Assembly (NCBI GenBank): GCA_947296835.1
Contig: CAMYQS010000056.1
Span: 1-7,774 of the forward strand
Length of the DNA stretch: 7,774 bases
Direction: 5' to 3'
Origin: an uncultured Atopostipes sp.
Lineage (GTDB): Bacteria > Bacillota > Bacilli > Lactobacillales > Carnobacteriaceae_A
A program made the position numbers and the translations under genes. Under the pieces are notes generated by a model. It saw only the letters and a list, made by a program, of their open reading frames with translations. It was not told the origin of the DNA and ran no database searches. Below, one piece after another: positions 5,579 through 7,774 of this stretch. Each line of letters begins with the position of its first letter. Positions within the stretch are counted from its first letter, which is position 1.

Positions 5579-7471
5579 TTAAGTACTCATCGTATTGTTT
5601 TTTAACTGCTTATTCAAATTGATTATCTCGATAACAAGTGCTTGTTGTCTACTGCTATCCCCTACTCGTTGAGCTTCCTTGAGTTCTTCTGTTTTTTTAG
5701 CGATTGTATCCTTAACAGGTGAAACATTTTTGATGACATGAATATAGTCACCGATTTCTGTTTCCGTTAACTCACCTAAATCAATTAAGAATATCTCAGC
5801 TACTTTACGTTTCAAGTGATCTTCTTGTAGGAAATCTAAAAAACCTTCAGTATCCGTACTCGCTAAATCTTTTTCTCGATAAGATTCGAATAAGATATAA
5901 ATTAATTGGTAATCTTCGCTCATAAATTGAAAATCTGCATCCAGTTTATTCATCATGATCCAAGCTTCTTCATAGTAGAATAAGCGATTCAATAGCATTC
6001 GCTCCGCTTGTTCTACTAATGTTAGTTTTTGCTTGTTTTGATGAACGACTTCTAACGCCGGAATTTCATTTTGTTGAGATTGTTGCTGTTGTCTTAATTC
6101 AATAATCTGTTTCTGTTGAACCTGACTCACAACTGTTTCAAATTGTGACTTCAAGGTCTCAATGGATAAGTTAAACTCTTCAGATAATTGATTTAAGTAA
6201 ATTTCACGCTCAACAAATGAATCAACATTCGCAAGCTCAGCTAGAATTCTGTCGATATAATCAATTTGCTCTGACTCATTTGCTAAGTTCTTATTTCGAC
6301 GATGAAATTGCATCAAGAAACTCATATAGGTATCTCGACCATGAGTTAGAAACTCTTGGAATGCTTGATTGCCATTCTTTTGAATATAGTCATCAGGGTC
6401 TAGTCCACTCGGAAAAGTCACCACATCTAGATTGAAATGAGTTTTATCTGTCAGGTAATTTGCTGATCGATGAATGGCTTCAAAACCAGCATCGTCACCG
6501 TCAAATGCTAAAACAATATGATCTGTAAAACGATCCAGTGCTTTAATTTGGTCTTCCGTTAAACTTGTTCCCATTGATGCAATACCATTTTTCACACCGG
6601 CCTGCCATGCAGAGATAACATCCATGTAACCCTCAAATATGACGGCTTCATTCTCACGACGAATGGCCGACTTTGCTTTATCAAAGTTATAAATTATTGT
6701 ACTTTTATTAAACAAAGTTGTTTCTGGTGTATTTAGATATTTTGCAGATTGAAAGTTATCATTTGCTTCTTGGAATATTCTTCCAGAGAATCCTATCACT
6801 TGTCCCCGCTCGTTATGAATCGGAAACATGATTCGATTCGTAAAGCGATCTAGAAACTCCTTTTCTTCCGGATTATTGTTCAATGAAAACAAACCAGACT
6901 GTTCATAAATCTCAGTTTCAAATGAGTCTTTTTCTTGTGAGGTTAGATATAACGACAAAGCATTTCTCTGTGGAGGTGAGAAACCAAGTTCAAACTCGAC
7001 TAATGTTTCTCGATCTATCCCTCTATCCAACAGATAATCCAAAGCAGGTTTACCGATCTGAGTATTCATCAAGATATGATGATAAAATCCTTTTGCAAAC
7101 TTGTTTATTGAGAATAATTTACCCGCTGTTGAATCTTCAAATTGACTACTTTGATTTAAAACTTGATTAACAACTGTTTGATCTAATGGATAATGTGTTT
7201 TTTCTGCTGTGAGAATAATCGCTTCAGGGTAAGTCACCCCTTCCATCTCACGTAAGAAATTAAATACATTACCACCTTTTCCACAACTAAAACAATAGAA
7301 AATCTGTTTTTGGCTGTTTACTGAAAAAGATGGTGTTTTATCCTCATGAAAAGGACAATGAGCAAAATGGTTTTGTCCTGATTTTTTAAGTTGCAAGTAT
7401 TGCGAAATAATATCTACGATATCTGTATTCTGTCTGATATCATCAACTGTTGCTTCAGGAATTCGAACCAT
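5579..7471 (-). CDS. dnaG: DNA primase
   Basis: Makes the RNA primers for leading- and lagging-strand DNA synthesis at the fork, working with the DnaB-type helicase. The 630-residue product has the usual order. The N-terminal CHC2 zinc-binding domain has C39-x2-H42 and C60-x2-C63, in CPFHEDKTPSF and YCFSCGKGG. The RNA polymerase core contains NRIMFPIHNERGQVIGFSGR (212-231) and KYLNTPET (244-251). The TOPRIM fold contains EGYMD (280-284) and the metal-binding DGDDAG (324-329), then GLDPDDYI (356-363). A Gln-rich linker (about 448-468) leads to the C-terminal helicase-binding region (about 480-630). All catalytic and zinc residues are present. The start is the ATG at 7471 (MVRIPEATVDDI); an in-frame GTG at 7480 is part of the ribosome binding site AGAGGTGAG. 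First gene of a dnaG-rpoD transcript from the promoter at 7543-7570. Confidence 0.97.
   Translation of the reverse strand: MVRIPEATVDDIRQNTDIVDIISQYLQLKKSGQNHFAHCPFHEDKTPSFSVNSQKQIFYCFSCGKGGNVFNFLREMEGVTYPEAIILTAEKTHYPLDQTVVNQVLNQSSQFEDSTAGKLFSINKFAKGFYHHILMNTQIGKPALDYLLDRGIDRETLVEFELGFSPPQRNALSLYLTSQEKDSFETEIYEQSGLFSLNNNPEEKEFLDRFTNRIMFPIHNERGQVIGFSGRIFQEANDNFQSAKYLNTPETTLFNKSTIIYNFDKAKSAIRRENEAVIFEGYMDVISAWQAGVKNGIASMGTSLTEDQIKALDRFTDHIVLAFDGDDAGFEAIHRSANYLTDKTHFNLDVVTFPSGLDPDDYIQKNGNQAFQEFLTHGRDTYMSFLMQFHRRNKNLANESEQIDYIDRILAELANVDSFVEREIYLNQLSEEFNLSIETLKSQFETVVSQVQQKQIIELRQQQQSQQNEIPALEVVHQNKQKLTLVEQAERMLLNRLFYYEEAWIMMNKLDADFQFMSEDYQLIYILFESYREKDLASTDTEGFLDFLQEDHLKRKVAEIFLIDLGELTETEIGDYIHVIKNVSPVKDTIAKKTEELKEAQRVGDSSRQQALVIEIINLNKQLKNNTMST
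5589..5617 (-). promoter_or_regulatory. Weak candidate internal promoter for rpoD
   Basis: Within the end of dnaG, minus-strand TTGAAT (5612-5617) is followed after 17 bases by TACGAT (5589-5594). The -35 and spacing fit, but the -10 matches only four of six. An internal rpoD promoter is known in some bacteria with this operon; here it is tentative. Confidence 0.25.
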
Positions 7472-7475
7472 TATG

Positions 7476-7484
7476 CTCACCTCT
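7476..7484 (-). promoter_or_regulatory. Ribosome binding site that fixes the dnaG start
   Basis: AGAGGTGAG on the minus strand ends four bases before the ATG at 7471. It contains an in-frame GTG (7480-7478) that would add three residues (MSI) but would have to use its own binding site, so the ATG is taken. Confidence 0.75.
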
Positions 7485-7495
7485 TGTTTATTTAT

Positions 7496-7530
7496 AAAAT
7501 TGGTATAAAGAACACACTGAACCTAATTTT
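7496..7530 (-). promoter_or_regulatory. AT-rich hairpin in the dnaG leader
   Basis: AAAATTGGT (7496-7504) pairs with ACC plus AATTTT (7521-7530) with one bulged T, around a 16-base loop. It lies between the predicted transcription start (about 7536) and the dnaG ribosome binding site. No T run follows, so it is not a standard terminator. It could affect message stability, or nothing. Confidence 0.35.
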
Positions 7531-7542
7531 AATACGATGATA

Positions 7543-7570
7543 AGTATAACATTTTGGTTGTAGAAGTCAA
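7543..7570 (-). promoter_or_regulatory. SigA promoter of dnaG-rpoD, extended -10
   Basis: Minus strand: -35 TTGACT (7565-7570), a 16-base spacer, and -10 TATACT (7543-7548) preceded by TGT, giving an extended -10. The start is expected near 7536, leaving a leader of about 65 bases. No terminator is visible between the upstream helicase gene and this promoter, so some read-through could add to it. Confidence 0.8.
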
Positions 7571-7599
7571 CTTTTTAGGCTCTCTACGTGTATTCATCC

Positions 7600-7774
7600 T
7601 TATTCACTTGTCAATAAATTTAAGATATCATCTTTCGTTAATGAGGCCACATTCTGGTCCTCATTTGTTCGAATCACTGCATCAATTAATTCTCGTTTTT
7701 GGTCTTGTAATTCATTAATACCTTCTTCAATTGTTCCTTGCATAATTAGACGAATAACTTGCACTGGTTTCTTC
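7600..7774 (-). CDS. SNF2-family DNA/RNA helicase (C-terminal end only)
   Basis: The last 57 codons of a gene that enters from the right edge. The peptide includes KKPVQVIRLIMQGTIEEGI, then LQDQKRELIDAVI, and ends KDDILNLLTSE. The pattern PVQVxRLIxxGTIEExIxxLQxxKxxLIDxV is the tail of superfamily 2 SNF2 proteins, which follows helicase motif VI. These ATPases move on double-stranded DNA or act on nucleoprotein complexes; the bacterial role of this subgroup is not well defined. Motifs I to VI would all lie outside the window. The stop is TAA at 7600, about 30 bases before the -35 of the dnaG promoter, with no hairpin terminator between. Confidence 0.82.
   Translation of the reverse strand, partial: KKPVQVIRLIMQGTIEEGINELQDQKRELIDAVIRTNEDQNVASLTKDDILNLLTSE

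Noticed and set aside
7571..7602. Terminator after the SNF2-family gene
   Set aside because: No inverted repeat with a T run is visible on the minus strand between its stop and the dnaG promoter.
1..7774. CRISPR array, tRNA/rRNA, insertion sequence or defence island
   Set aside because: No regularly spaced repeats, no tRNA-like cloverleaf, no transposase motifs and no terminal inverted repeats were found. The gene content is housekeeping throughout.

Overview
The window comes from a low-GC Gram-positive bacterium of the Lactobacillales. The evidence is the AT-rich sequence, strong Shine-Dalgarno sites, a short SigA-type sigma factor, the Firmicutes gene set trmK-nif3, and a RexB-type (AddB type 2) nuclease subunit. 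A Carnobacteriaceae/Aerococcaceae-like genus is my guess; the sequence alone does not settle it. All eight genes lie on the minus strand, so transcription runs from high to low coordinates. No mobile element, CRISPR array, tRNA or rRNA is visible, and no stretch longer than about 210 bases lacks a gene.

In transcription order: the last 57 codons of a SNF2-family helicase (partial, right edge). Next is the macromolecular-synthesis block dnaG (primase) and rpoD/sigA (housekeeping sigma factor), with an extended -10 promoter upstream of dnaG and a modest terminator after rpoD. rplY/ctc (5S rRNA-binding L25) is a single-gene unit with its own strong promoter, a leader hairpin and a T-rich terminator. 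Then come trmK (tRNA A22 methyltransferase), nif3 (two-domain dinuclear-metal protein) and pepT (tripeptidase). These three look like one operon: a 4-base stop/start overlap, then a 14-base gap, closed by a clear terminator. Last is the first 100 codons of rexB (partial, left edge), with its own putative promoter.

The genes cover replication priming, transcription initiation, ribosome assembly, tRNA modification, peptide use and recombinational repair. This is a conserved housekeeping neighbourhood, and I see no undescribed multi-gene system. The points of interest are small: leader hairpins before rplY and dnaG, a Shine-Dalgarno site inside a small palindrome at the TTG start of trmK, a possible trmK promoter embedded in the rplY terminator, a 14-base direct repeat flanking rplY, and four genes in which an in-frame start codon inside the Shine-Dalgarno site would mislead automatic start calling.
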